A stretch of DNA of 64,000 bases from Cupriavidus sp. AU9028 (lineage in GTDB: Bacteria; Pseudomonadota; Gammaproteobacteria; Burkholderiales; Burkholderiaceae). Positions 42,842-51,843 of this stretch are shown one piece after another; positions within the stretch are counted from its first letter, which is position 1; every line of letters begins with the position of its first letter. The DNA is taken from the NCBI RefSeq assembly GCF_019795295.1, contig NZ_JAIMCG010000006.1:1-64000 (forward strand), read 5' to 3'. The notes under the pieces are model-generated. The model was given only the letters and a program-made list of their open reading frames with translations, ran no database searches and was not told where the DNA came from. Position numbers and translations under genes: made by a program.

Positions 42842-43816
42842 ATGTCGATGTCCAACGCCGTCCTTCGTACGCCGCCGGAGCGCGCGCACGTTGTCGTAGT
42901 GGGGCCGGTACGCAATTGCGGGCGTACCATCGTCGCGGAAATCGGTCGACTGCGGGAGGTGTTCGCCTCTGTCTTCGCTTCGGTCAGCTTCCTGCTGGTC
43001 GAGAGCGATTCCACCGACGATTCGCTGGACAAGCTGCGCCAGCTCGAACTGCAGATACCCGGCTTTGCATTCCTGTCGATGGGGACCCTCAGGGAGCGCT
43101 ACCCCATCCGCTGCGATCGCATCGCAGCGTGCCGCAATCTGTATATCGAGCGGATTGCCAACGACCCCCGCTATGCCCATATCGACTATGTACTGGGCGC
43201 GGACCTGGACGGCGTCAACGAGAAGCTGGACGCGGATGCGATCCGCAGTTGCTGGCGCACCGACGTCGACTGGAGCGTGATGACTGCCAATCAGCGCCTG
43301 GGCTACTACGATATCTGGGCGCTGCGTCATCCGGCCTGGTCGCCGGTGGACTGCTGGCAGGCCTATCAGCGCATCGTCGATGTCACCGGACCGAACCAGG
43401 CGCTGGAAATGTGCGTGACGTCCAAGCAGGTCCGGATTCCCCCGGATGCGCCACCGATCGAAGTCGAATCGGCCTTCGCCGGCTTCGCGGTCTATCGGCG
43501 CGATGCGTTCGTGCTTGGGAGATATGTCGGGGTCGACGAGCACGGCAAGGAGGTCAACGAACACATCGCCTTCTATGCCGCGCTGCGTCAGCACGGGCAT
43601 CGCGTCTATATCAATCCCGCCATGATCAATGCCGACTACACCGAACACACCTACTACAAGACCCGTGTCGGCCATCTGCGCAAGCGGTTGATGCTGACCC
43701 TGCGCGAAACGGCAGACCGGCTCCGGTGCCGGGACAAGCTGGAAGGGGCGGTCGATGCGCTGAAGCGGCTGGGCAGCTGGACCCTGCAGCATGCCGATCT
43801 AGACAAGCCAAGGTGA
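42842..43816 (+). CDS. Glycosyltransferase-like protein with DxD motif
   Basis: This 324-residue soluble protein begins with a nucleotide-sugar-type fold (VVVVGPVRNCGRTIVAEI), then LLVESDSTDDSLDKL and the metal-binding DLD in VLGADLDGVNE. The ESDSTDD and RCDRIAACRN motifs recall eukaryotic capsule/mannosyltransferases of the CAP59 or Mnn9 kind more than common bacterial GT2 enzymes. A strong GGAGGAG precedes ATG 42842. It stands alone between MarR and a convergent GNAT, with no polysaccharide operon around. Donor and acceptor unknown. Confidence 0.6.
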   Translation: MSMSNAVLRTPPERAHVVVVGPVRNCGRTIVAEIGRLREVFASVFASVSFLLVESDSTDDSLDKLRQLELQIPGFAFLSMGTLRERYPIRCDRIAACRNLYIERIANDPRYAHIDYVLGADLDGVNEKLDADAIRSCWRTDVDWSVMTANQRLGYYDIWALRHPAWSPVDCWQAYQRIVDVTGPNQALEMCVTSKQVRIPPDAPPIEVESAFAGFAVYRRDAFVLGRYVGVDEHGKEVNEHIAFYAALRQHGHRVYINPAMINADYTEHTYYKTRVGHLRKRLMLTLRETADRLRCRDKLEGAVDALKRLGSWTLQHADLDKPR

Positions 43817-43835
43817 GGGGCGGCTGGAAGCGGTT

Positions 43836-43874
43836 CTGGCGGTCGCAGGCGTCTCGGTGCCTGCGACCAGCCAG
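43836..43874. terminator. Hairpin between convergent genes
   Basis: Arms GGTCGCAGGC (43841-43850) and GCCTGCGACC (43859-43868) pair perfectly over an 8-nt loop. Flanking CTGGC/GCCAG extends the stem with one bulge. It lies between the convergent glycosyltransferase-like and GNAT genes; there is no T tract, so it is a probable but not classical terminator. Confidence 0.6.
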
Positions 43875-43886
43875 GAATTTCGAGGA

Positions 43887-44393
43887 CTAATCCCGGGCCA
43901 TCCCCGAACCGGTCTCGCGCTCGAGCACCTCCCCGGGCAATCCATCGAAATCCCGGAACTCTCGAGATGCGAAGCCGTTGTTGATCAGGATCTTCCGGGA
44001 CGGGAGATTGGCCGGGTCGATGATGGCGAACAGGCTTCGCAGTCCGCGCTGCTCCTCGGCCCTCGCAATCAGCTGCCTTGCAATCCGGCTCCCGATTCCC
44101 CGACCCCAATACTCGGGGAGGATCATGTATCCCAGTTCTGCGGTGTCCGCGTCTGCCGTGGGCAGCTCGAGTTTCGCCAGGCCAACGAAGCGCCTGTGCT
44201 CGCTGTCAAGAATCCTGAATTGGCCGAATTCCGGATGGATATCGTTGGTCGCCAGCAAAGTCCTGTAATCGCGCCTGGCTTCATCCACCGGAATGGCCCG
44301 TTCCGTGATCATGGCCATCACCCTGGCATCGCTGACGAGCCGGAAGTAGTCGTCAAAGTCGCCAGGGCCGAATTTCTGCAATACCAGTTCCAT
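43887..44393 (-). CDS. RimJ/RimL-type N-acetyltransferase
   Basis: This 168-residue GNAT of the RimJ/L type begins MELVLQKFGPGDFDDYFRLV and contains LGYMILPEYWGRGIGSRIARQLI for acetyl-CoA and RKILINNGFASREF. Such enzymes acetylate protein N-termini or small amines. It stands alone between a hairpin and the mqo 3' end. Substrate unknown. Confidence 0.88.
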   Translation of the reverse strand: MELVLQKFGPGDFDDYFRLVSDARVMAMITERAIPVDEARRDYRTLLATNDIHPEFGQFRILDSEHRRFVGLAKLELPTADADTAELGYMILPEYWGRGIGSRIARQLIARAEEQRGLRSLFAIIDPANLPSRKILINNGFASREFRDFDGLPGEVLERETGSGMARD

Positions 44394-44501
44394 GGGGGCA
44401 GTCGGGATTGAGTCATGTCAGCCGAGATCATGACATCAATCCGGGGCGGAATCTCCATGCTGCAGCAATCGAGGCTACCGCGGCCGGCGCGACGCCCTCC
44501 G

Positions 44502-46184
44502 TCAAATAGCAAGGTCGGGATCCTTGCGCGGCGCGGGCTGGTTCTTCTGCCCAGGGGTCCCAGGGGCCGTGGTCGGCGGTTTGCCTGCCGGCTTCCCGAC
44601 ACTGACTTCGGGAGGCGGCCACAGCTGCAGCACCTGGCTGGTATTGGCCCAGGCTTGACGGACCTTCTCCGGGTCGTCGTTCAGATGGGTGCCATAGCTG
44701 GGCACCATCGCCCGGACCTTCTTCTGCCATTCCGGCGTGGCCATCTGCTTGCGGAAGACGGTCTCCAGCATGGTCAGCATGATCGGCGGTGCCGTGGACG
44801 CGCCCGGCGATGCCCCAAGCAGCGCCGCGATCGTGCCGTCCTTCGAGGCGACGATTTCGGTACCAAGCTTCAGTACGCCGCCGCCGTCCTTGTCGCGCTT
44901 GATGATCTGTACCCGCTGCCCCGCCTGCCAGAGCCGCCAGTCCGCTTCCTTTGCCTGGGGGAAATACTCGCGCAGGGCGTTGAAGCGGTCCTCGTCAGAC
45001 TGCATCAATTGTCCGGCGAGATACTGCACCAGGTCGAACTCCTCGATGCCGACATCGACCATCGGCCGCACGTTATGGAAGGTGGCGCTGGCCAGCAGGT
45101 CCATGTACGAGCCCTGCTTGAGGAACTTGGTAGAGAAGGTGGCGAAGGGTCCGAACAGCAGGATCTGCTTGCCGTCCAGTACACGGGTGTCCAGGTGCGG
45201 CACCGACATGGGCGGAGAGCCGACCGACGCCTTGCCGTACGCCTTGGCGAGGTGCTGCTTCACCACGGCAGGGTTCTCGGTCACCAGGAAAGACCCGCCC
45301 ACAGGAAAGGCGGCATAGTCCTTTCCCTCGGGAATGCCGGATTTCTGCAACAGGTGGATGGCACCACCGCCCGCGCCGATAAAGACAAACTTCGCGTCGA
45401 CGTGTGTCTTTTCTCCGCCGCCCCTGGTGCTGGCATAGGTAACGCGCCAGGTACCGTCCTCGTTGCGCTTGAGGTCTCGCACCTCGTTCGACAGCGCCAG
45501 CTGGAAGTTGGGTCGACCCTGCAGGTAGGCGACGTACTGGCGCGTCAGCTCTCCGAAATTGACGTCGGTGCCCAGCGGCGACCACGTTGCGGCCAGCTTC
45601 TGCGCCGGGTCACGGCCTTCCATCATCAGCGGTACCCACTTGCGGATCTGCTCGTGATCCTCCGAGTACAGCATCCCGCTGAAGAGCGGGCTGGCTTTCA
45701 GCGCCTCGTAGCGCTTCTTCAGGTAGCGCACGTTGTCCTCGCCCCAGACGAAGCTCATGTGCGGCGTGGAGTTGATGAAGGAGTGGGGGTTCTTCAGCAC
45801 GCCGCGCTGGACCTGATGCGCCCAGAACTGCCGGGAGGTCTGGAACCATTCATTGATCTCGACGGCCTTGGAGATATCGATGGAGCCGTCCGGGCGCTCT
45901 GGGGTGTAGTTCAGCTCCGCCAGTGCCGAGTGGCCGGTGCCGGCATTGTTCCAGCCGTTCGAGCTTTCCTCGGCCACGCCATCGAGCCGCTCCACCATCA
46001 CCATCGACCAGTCCGGTTGCAGCTCCTCCAGTACGACGCCCAGGGTGGCGCTCATGATCCCGGCGCCAACCAGCACGACGTCCGCCTTTCGCGTCTGGTC
46101 CGCGTACACGGTGACGGTGGTGACGCACAGCAGGATTGCCACCAACATCGATTTGATTGTCTTGGCCACGGTGATCTTCCTCAT
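44502..46184 (-). CDS. mqo: Malate:quinone oxidoreductase
   Basis: This FAD enzyme of about 560 residues oxidises L-malate to oxaloacetate and passes electrons to the quinone pool at the membrane. [12 protein letters not shown] binds [29 protein letters not shown] and [14 protein letters not shown] are strongly conserved, as in E. coli Mqo. Like that protein it has a hydrophobic N-terminal segment ([18 protein letters not shown]) and a Pro-rich tail. Start at 46184 is chosen to fit the signal segment; 46238 would add 18 residues. Confidence 0.95.
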   Translation of the reverse strand: MRKITVAKTIKSMLVAILLCVTTVTVYADQTRKADVVLVGAGIMSATLGVVLEELQPDWSMVMVERLDGVAEESSNGWNNAGTGHSALAELNYTPERPDGSIDISKAVEINEWFQTSRQFWAHQVQRGVLKNPHSFINSTPHMSFVWGEDNVRYLKKRYEALKASPLFSGMLYSEDHEQIRKWVPLMMEGRDPAQKLAATWSPLGTDVNFGELTRQYVAYLQGRPNFQLALSNEVRDLKRNEDGTWRVTYASTRGGGEKTHVDAKFVFIGAGGGAIHLLQKSGIPEGKDYAAFPVGGSFLVTENPAVVKQHLAKAYGKASVGSPPMSVPHLDTRVLDGKQILLFGPFATFSTKFLKQGSYMDLLASATFHNVRPMVDVGIEEFDLVQYLAGQLMQSDEDRFNALREYFPQAKEADWRLWQAGQRVQIIKRDKDGGGVLKLGTEIVASKDGTIAALLGASPGASTAPPIMLTMLETVFRKQMATPEWQKKVRAMVPSYGTHLNDDPEKVRQAWANTSQVLQLWPPPEVSVGKPAGKPPTTAPGTPGQKNQPAPRKDPDLAI

Positions 46185-46333
46185 CTGGACAGGGCGTGTC
46201 CCGGCTTGACTGTCGGGTGCCATCGCACTCCATCGCATGGCTCGTGCCAGCGAAAATAGAACGGCGAATGACGTTTACCTTCCCCAGAATGCGGACGTCC
46301 GCGGGAATTCGTGCACTATCTACACGTTGCGGG

Positions 46334-47326
46334 TCAATCCACGCGAGCGCCGGTGTCCTTCACCACCTTGGCCCATCGCACCAGTTCTCGCTCGATATGC
46401 GCCTGCAGCGCCTCGGGCGTGGAGCCCACCGCTTCGTAGCCACCGCTTTCCATCTGCTTCTGCATGGCGGGCTGCTTCAGCGCCACGGCGATCGCTTCGC
46501 TGAGCTTGGTCCGGATCGGCGCAGGGGTGCCGGCGGGGCCGAGCACGGCATACCACCCGGTCACGTCGAATCCTGCGATTCCCTGTTCCTGGATGGTCGG
46601 CACATCCGGGGCCAGCGCCGAGCGGCGGGGGCTCGTCACGGCGATCGCATGCATGCGGCCACTGCGGATGTGCGGCATCGAGGTCGAGATGCTGTCGAAG
46701 GTCAGGTCGATCTCGCCCGCCAGCATCGCCGTGACCACGTTGGCGCTCCCCTTGTAGGGGACATGCATCATCTTGATGCCCGTCACGCTGCTGAAATACT
46801 CCGCGGCCAGATGTCCCGTGTTGCCGTTGCCGGCGGAGCCGAAGGTCAGCTTGCCCGGCGCCGCCTTGGCGACTTCGATCAGCTCGCGTACGTTCCGCGC
46901 AGGCAGCTTGCTGCTGGCGGCGACGATCATGGGCAGGTTGGCGACCAGCGAAACGGGGGCGAAGTCCTTGCGCGTATCGTAGGGCAGGTTGGGGTAGAGG
47001 CTGTCATTGATGGCATGCGCGGCAAGCACCATCAGGAGCGTGTAGCCGTCCGGCTTTGCCCGGGCGACATACTGCGATGCCACGGTCCCCCCGGCCCCAG
47101 GCTTGTACTCCAGTACGACCGGCTGTTTCAGTTGCTGCTGCAATTGCAGCGCCAGAGGCCGGGCGAGCAGGTCGGCACTGCCTCCGGGCGGATAGGGGAT
47201 GACCAGCTGGATTGGCTTGTCGGGCCACTGTGCTGCGGTCGCCGCGGGCAGTGCGGAAGCGGCGCAGGCGAGCGCAAGGCCAAGCAGCACGGCCCGGCGG
47301 CGGGTAGGGGTCTGTCGATCAGGCAT
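46334..47326 (-). CDS. Bug/TctC-family periplasmic substrate-binding protein
   Basis: This 330-residue Bug receptor has a signal ending near ATAAQW, then VIPYPPGGSADLLAR, VLEYKPGAGGTVA, PDGYTLLMV and HVPYKGSANVVTA. ATG 47326 has AAGGAGAC upstream and overlaps the ligase stop by 8 bp, making it third in a bug-ligase-bug operon. The charged start MPDRQTPTRRRAVLLGLALA could suit Tat or Sec export. Confidence 0.92.
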   Translation of the reverse strand: MPDRQTPTRRRAVLLGLALACAASALPAATAAQWPDKPIQLVIPYPPGGSADLLARPLALQLQQQLKQPVVLEYKPGAGGTVASQYVARAKPDGYTLLMVLAAHAINDSLYPNLPYDTRKDFAPVSLVANLPMIVAASSKLPARNVRELIEVAKAAPGKLTFGSAGNGNTGHLAAEYFSSVTGIKMMHVPYKGSANVVTAMLAGEIDLTFDSISTSMPHIRSGRMHAIAVTSPRRSALAPDVPTIQEQGIAGFDVTGWYAVLGPAGTPAPIRTKLSEAIAVALKQPAMQKQMESGGYEAVGSTPEALQAHIERELVRWAKVVKDTGARVD

Positions 47327-48935
47327 GAGAGTCTCCTTGTTCCCTGCCGGGCAGCGGCGTCTCGGCATTCAACGACTGCGATTGCAGATATTGCTCGCGC
47401 AGGTCGCGCTTGAGCACCTTGCCGATCTCGCTGCGCGGCAGGCTTTTCACCAGGAAGAGCGCCGAGACACGCTGGATCTTGCCAACGCGTGCATTGAGCC
47501 AGTCCCGCAAGAGTTCGGCCTCCGGCTGCGCTCCCTGGCGTGGCACGGCATAGGCCACCGGTGTCTCGCCCCATTGTTGCGAGGGCACGGCAATCACCGC
47601 GCAATCGCCGACGTCAGGGTGGGCAAGGAGGACGCTCTCGATATCGCTCGGATAGACGTTGAACCCGCCCGTGATGATCATGTCCTTGCGCCGGTCGCTC
47701 AGCACGATGAAGCCATCGTCATCCAGCCGGCCGATATCGCCGCTGCGGATGAAGCGAATCCCGCGGCGGTCGTGCCATTCGGCTTCGCGGCTTCTTTCCG
47801 GCTCGCGGTAGTAGCCGCTCATCATGCCCGCCGAGCGGCCAACGATTTCCCCCTGCGCGCCGGGAGGCAGTTCGTTTCCGTGCTCATCGATAAAGCGCAC
47901 CTCGGCACCTGCCGCGGGGCGCCCCACAGTGTGCAGCTTGTCGGGATGCGCATGGCAGTGGAGCTCGCAGCGCACGCCGCCTTCGGTCATGCCGTAGTAC
48001 TCGATCAGTGTGCCCGGCCAGCGCCGCAGGACCTCGGCCTTCAGCGCCGCACTGAAGGGAGCGCTGGTGCAGAACTTGTGCTGCAACGCGCTCAGGTCGG
48101 TCTGGTCGAATTCGGGGCACTGCAGCAGGCGTTGATACTGCACGGGCACCAGCATGGTGTGGGTTGCACGGTGCGCCTGGGCGAGCGCCAGGAACCGCGT
48201 CGCGCTGAACTTGCGCATCAGGACCAGCGTGCCGCCCAGCGCCAGCGTGGGGAGCGCCGCCACCAGCGTGGTGTTGGAGTAGAGCGGCGTCGCGCACAAC
48301 GACACAGCGTCCGGACCGTAGCCGTTGGCGACCGCCCGGTGCACGTGCGCCCAACGCATGGCCCACGATTGCACGATCCCCTTCGGCACGCCGGTCGTGC
48401 CGGAGGAGTAGATCACGTTGAACGGCCAATCGCGCTCCGGTGCGATCGGCTCGGGTGCGAACTCGCCGGTCGCCAGCCACCGGGACCAGGGCTGGCCGGC
48501 TTCCGGCCGGTCATCCAGCGCCACGCACTGCAATCCCGGCCGTGCCTGTACCGGCCATTGGCGCGCCACTTCCTGGTCGCGCATTACGAGCGTCGCCCCG
48601 CAATTGTCCAGCATGGCACTGAGGTGGTCTGCGGTTGCAGAGGGGGCGAGCGGGGCGACCGCGACGCCGGCCCGCAGGGCGCCAAGGAACGCGAGCAGGT
48701 ATTGAAAGGAAGTGCCGGCACAGATCGCGATGACATGGCCTGGGCCAACGCCGTTGCGCTGCAGGGTCGCGGCCACGCGCTCCATACCCGCTCGCAGCCC
48801 GGCGAAGTCCAGGCGCTCGTCGTCCAGGATCAACGCAGGATGATCGGGGCGGCGGGCCGCCTGTCGTTCGATCAGGGCCGGTATCGAGCCGAAGGGCTGG
48901 GCCAGCAGGTTGTCGATGTCCTGCCTCATGGTCAT
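47319..48935 (-). CDS. AMP-forming acyl-CoA ligase
   Basis: This 538-residue ANL-family ligase has the P-loop YSSGTTGVPKGIV, YGMTEGG, the GDIGRLDDDGFIVL hinge region, DRRKDMIITGGFNVYPSDIE and the catalytic Lys in SEIGKVLKRDLRE. ATG 48935 overlaps the stop of the upstream Bug gene (ATGA). Being between two Bug receptors, it probably activates an imported carboxylate such as an aryl or branched acid. Substrate unknown. Confidence 0.92.
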   Translation of the reverse strand: MTMRQDIDNLLAQPFGSIPALIERQAARRPDHPALILDDERLDFAGLRAGMERVAATLQRNGVGPGHVIAICAGTSFQYLLAFLGALRAGVAVAPLAPSATADHLSAMLDNCGATLVMRDQEVARQWPVQARPGLQCVALDDRPEAGQPWSRWLATGEFAPEPIAPERDWPFNVIYSSGTTGVPKGIVQSWAMRWAHVHRAVANGYGPDAVSLCATPLYSNTTLVAALPTLALGGTLVLMRKFSATRFLALAQAHRATHTMLVPVQYQRLLQCPEFDQTDLSALQHKFCTSAPFSAALKAEVLRRWPGTLIEYYGMTEGGVRCELHCHAHPDKLHTVGRPAAGAEVRFIDEHGNELPPGAQGEIVGRSAGMMSGYYREPERSREAEWHDRRGIRFIRSGDIGRLDDDGFIVLSDRRKDMIITGGFNVYPSDIESVLLAHPDVGDCAVIAVPSQQWGETPVAYAVPRQGAQPEAELLRDWLNARVGKIQRVSALFLVKSLPRSEIGKVLKRDLREQYLQSQSLNAETPLPGREQGDSHA

Positions 48936-49909
48936 TCGAGCGACAGGCCCGCGGCCTTGACGATCTGCGCCCATGCCTTGCGCTCCCTGGCGATGAAGGC
49001 GTCATACTCCGCGGGTGTCTCTCCGCCGGGGACCCCGCCCAGCTCCGCGAAGCGCTGCTGTACTTCCTGCGTCTGCATGGCCTTGCGTGCCGACTGCTGC
49101 AGCTTCGTGACCAGGGCATCCGGCGTGCCCGCTGGCGCCAGCAAGCCGAACCAGGCGGTCACCTCCATCGGCACGCCCGCCTCGGTCATGGTAGGCACGT
49201 TCGGCAATTGCGCGGAGCGCGCGCTGCTCGTGATGGCAAGCGCGCGGAACTTGCCGGACTTGATGTGAGGCATCGAACTGGGCAGGTTGTCGATCATGAA
49301 ATCGACCTGCCGGCCGAGCAATGCCGTCACGGCGGGCGCGGCACCGGGGAACGGTACCAGCGTCACATCGATGCCGGTGGTCTGGCGGAACATCTCGGTC
49401 GACATATGCGGGGATTGTCCAACGCCCGAGGTGGATGCGTTCAGCCGGCGGGTCTTGGCCAGTTGCACCAGTTCGTCCACGTTGCGCACCGGCGAGTCGG
49501 CATGGACCACCAGCACATTGGGAACCGAGATCACGTTGGTGATGCCGCGCAGGTCGCTCTCCCTGTACGGCAACTGCTTGTAGAGACTGAAATTGATCGC
49601 GACCGGGCCGATGTTGCCCATCAACAGCGTATGGCCGTCCGGTTTTGCCCGGGCAACCTGCGCGGTACCGATGCTCCCGCCGCCGCCGCCCTTGTTCTCC
49701 ACGATAATGGAGACGCCAAGGTCCCGCGTCATCTTTTCCGCGACGACGCGGGCTGCGATGTCGGTCGTGCCGCCTGCGGCAGCTGGCACGACGATGGTGA
49801 TGGGGCGACTGAAGGATGTGGAATCCGCGCGGGCGGCGGGGATCACGAGGGTGGCCCCCGCGATGGCAAGCGTTGTCACCGCGGCAAGGCGGCGGGCAAG
49901 AGCGGGCAT
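48932..49909 (-). CDS. Bug/TctC-family periplasmic substrate-binding protein
   Basis: This 325-residue Bug receptor has a Sec signal ending near AARADS, then VVPAAAGGTTDIAAR, IVENKGGGGGSIG and PDGHTLLMG. AAGGAGGAGAC before the start is an excellent ribosome site. It heads the bug-ligase-bug operon. The 394 bp upstream (49910-50303) contain no recognisable gene or adjacent regulator. Confidence 0.92.
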   Translation of the reverse strand: MPALARRLAAVTTLAIAGATLVIPAARADSTSFSRPITIVVPAAAGGTTDIAARVVAEKMTRDLGVSIIVENKGGGGGSIGTAQVARAKPDGHTLLMGNIGPVAINFSLYKQLPYRESDLRGITNVISVPNVLVVHADSPVRNVDELVQLAKTRRLNASTSGVGQSPHMSTEMFRQTTGIDVTLVPFPGAAPAVTALLGRQVDFMIDNLPSSMPHIKSGKFRALAITSSARSAQLPNVPTMTEAGVPMEVTAWFGLLAPAGTPDALVTKLQQSARKAMQTQEVQQRFAELGGVPGGETPAEYDAFIARERKAWAQIVKAAGLSLE

Positions 49910-50303
49910 GTCTCCTCCTTACGGGATGCCTTGCACCGCGGCGCGAGCGCTCGGGCATGGCAGCCGGAGCGGATTGCTTGTCGTTGTCTCGCGCCCGGAG
50001 CACCGTGCGTGGTCGGGTGCGAGCCATACTAGCCCTTCGGTTTGCGGAGGGAGAATCTTGATTTTGCGAAGTGGGGCTTTGGGTTTTCCTTATCTGGTTG
50101 CTTGGGTGTGCTCCAGCCAGACGGAAGGGGTGATCCGCCGGGCGGGGCAGGGCAGTGCGCGCTCCTTGCTCGAACCGGCGCAGCCGCCATGGCCGGCGCG
50201 TGCAACCGACGCAGCTGACCTGCGGCTCAGCGGGCGCTGCGGGTTGACCCTGACGTTGCGGCAGGCTCGATCATCGCGGCTTTTCACAAAGTAGGAAGCC
50301 GAC

Positions 50304-51170
50304 GTGCCTGACAATCCCGCATTCAGCGACATGCCCGCAAGCCGGTCCGCACTGACCATGGCGCGGCTTCGCGCTGCCCACCAGTTGCTCGACGAGCCAA
50401 CCGTGCTCGACGACCCGTTCGCCTTCTGCGTCCTTGGCGATGCGCTGGCCCGCCAGACCATAGCCGATCCCTATCCCTGTAACGATCCCATGCTGCGCAC
50501 GATGCGGGCGGCCGTGGTCGCCCGCAGCCGCTTCTGCGAGGACCGGCTTCAGACAGCGATGGGCGCCGGCGTGCGGCAGGTAGTGGTGCTGGGCGCGGGC
50601 CTGGATACCCTGTCGCTGCGCGTCCCGGCCGACGTTCGATGCGTCGAAGTGGACCGAGCGGACGTCCAGCGTTGGAAGCTGGACCGCCTGTCGGATGCCG
50701 GGATCGCTGTGCCGTTCAATGTTGCCTTCGCAGCAGCGGACCTCGCGGCAGTGGATCTGCGCGAACTTCTCGCCCGCCATGGCGTCCGTCCGGGTGCTCC
50801 CACGTTTATCAGCTGCCTGGGCGTCCTGCCCTACCTGGATCCGGACCCTGCGATGGCGTTGCTGGATGTGGCGGCCGGGTACCCGGCGGGCAGCGAGATC
50901 GTCTTCGATGCAAGAGTGCCCCGGGATTCGCTACCGCCTGTCGAACAATGGATGGACGACGTCGCCGCCAAGTGGTTCGCCGCTTCCGGCGAGCCGTGGT
51001 TGAGCGACTTCGATCCGCAGCAGCTGCAGACGGCCTTGCTTGGGCGCGGGTTCTGCGAAGTGGAGTGCTTGTCCGCTGGTCAACTCAATGCTCGGTATTT
51101 CGCTCGTCGGCGCGATGGCTTGCAATCAGTAGGGGGCGGATTGCGCTTGTACCGTGCTACGGTAGGATAG
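50304..51170 (+). CDS. SAM-dependent methyltransferase, LCMT/TIGR00027-like
   Basis: This 288-residue methyltransferase has RHVVVLGAGLDTLSLR-type motif I (QVVVLGAGLDTLSLRV) and a C-terminal family-specific region. It belongs to the leucine carboxyl/O-methyltransferase-like group common in mycobacteria and Burkholderiales. The GTG start has AGGAAG upstream. Nothing next to it names the acceptor; polyketide or other small acids are plausible. Confidence 0.85.
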   Translation: MPDNPAFSDMPASRSALTMARLRAAHQLLDEPTVLDDPFAFCVLGDALARQTIADPYPCNDPMLRTMRAAVVARSRFCEDRLQTAMGAGVRQVVVLGAGLDTLSLRVPADVRCVEVDRADVQRWKLDRLSDAGIAVPFNVAFAAADLAAVDLRELLARHGVRPGAPTFISCLGVLPYLDPDPAMALLDVAAGYPAGSEIVFDARVPRDSLPPVEQWMDDVAAKWFAASGEPWLSDFDPQQLQTALLGRGFCEVECLSAGQLNARYFARRRDGLQSVGGGLRLYRATVG

Positions 51171-51213
51171 CTCCGGGATTTCAATCGTAGCCAATCACCC
51201 CGTAATTCTCACC

Positions 51214-51684
51214 ATGACGTTGCTTATAGACGAAGCGCATTCTGGCGAGGTGCCGATGCACCTCCTGCTATTGGCCGACCCATCCGAATCGCGCATCCGC
51301 TCTTACCTGGCTGACTCGGACTGCCTTGTCGCGCGCCGGGGCAACACAGTGGTCGGTGCTTGCGTGATCCAGCGGAAAGAGCAGAGCGCCTATGAGTTGA
51401 TGGCCATCGCGACGGCGCCGGAGCATCAACGCTCCGGGGTCGGCGCACGGCTTCTGAAACAAGCGATCGCGCGATGCGAGGAGCAGGGCGCCAGCCGGCT
51501 GGAGGTAGGGACAGGAAGCTTCGGATACCAGTTGCGCTTCTATCAGAAGCATGGCTTTCGGGTCTGCGGTATCGAGCGGGATTTCTTTCTCAGGAACTAC
51601 GATGCGCCGATCGTCGAAGACGGCGTTCTGCTCCTGGACATGTTGAGGCTTGAGCTGTCATTTACCGATAAGCCGGCAAGTTGA
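51214..51684 (+). CDS. GNAT-family N-acetyltransferase
   Basis: This 156-residue GNAT has YELMAIATAPEHQRSGVGARLLKQAI for acetyl-CoA and LEVGTGSFGYQLRFYQKHGFRV, recalling small-amine acetyltransferases. It begins 43 bp after the methyltransferase stop on the same strand. The frame after its stop continues as a short coding-like stretch noted separately. Confidence 0.88.
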   Translation: MTLLIDEAHSGEVPMHLLLLADPSESRIRSYLADSDCLVARRGNTVVGACVIQRKEQSAYELMAIATAPEHQRSGVGARLLKQAIARCEEQGASRLEVGTGSFGYQLRFYQKHGFRVCGIERDFFLRNYDAPIVEDGVLLLDMLRLELSFTDKPAS

Positions 51685-51843
51685 GGCGGCGACAGCAAGT
51701 TCGGCTACACCGAGAGCAACGAGAACCTCGTGCCCTACGGTCTGCTCAAGCAGTGCACAAGCCCTGGATCGCCACGACGGTCGAGTGGCTGAGCGGTTGA
51801 GCGGCGGCAGGGCGGCAGGGCTGGTGTTCAGGCCTCACCTGCT

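Noticed and set aside
46185-46238. Upstream start for mqo
   Set aside because: The added 18 residues precede a complete signal-like segment and are not seen at the start of related Mqo proteins.
44415-46259. 614-codon plus-strand frame
   Set aside because: It is antisense to the well-supported mqo gene.
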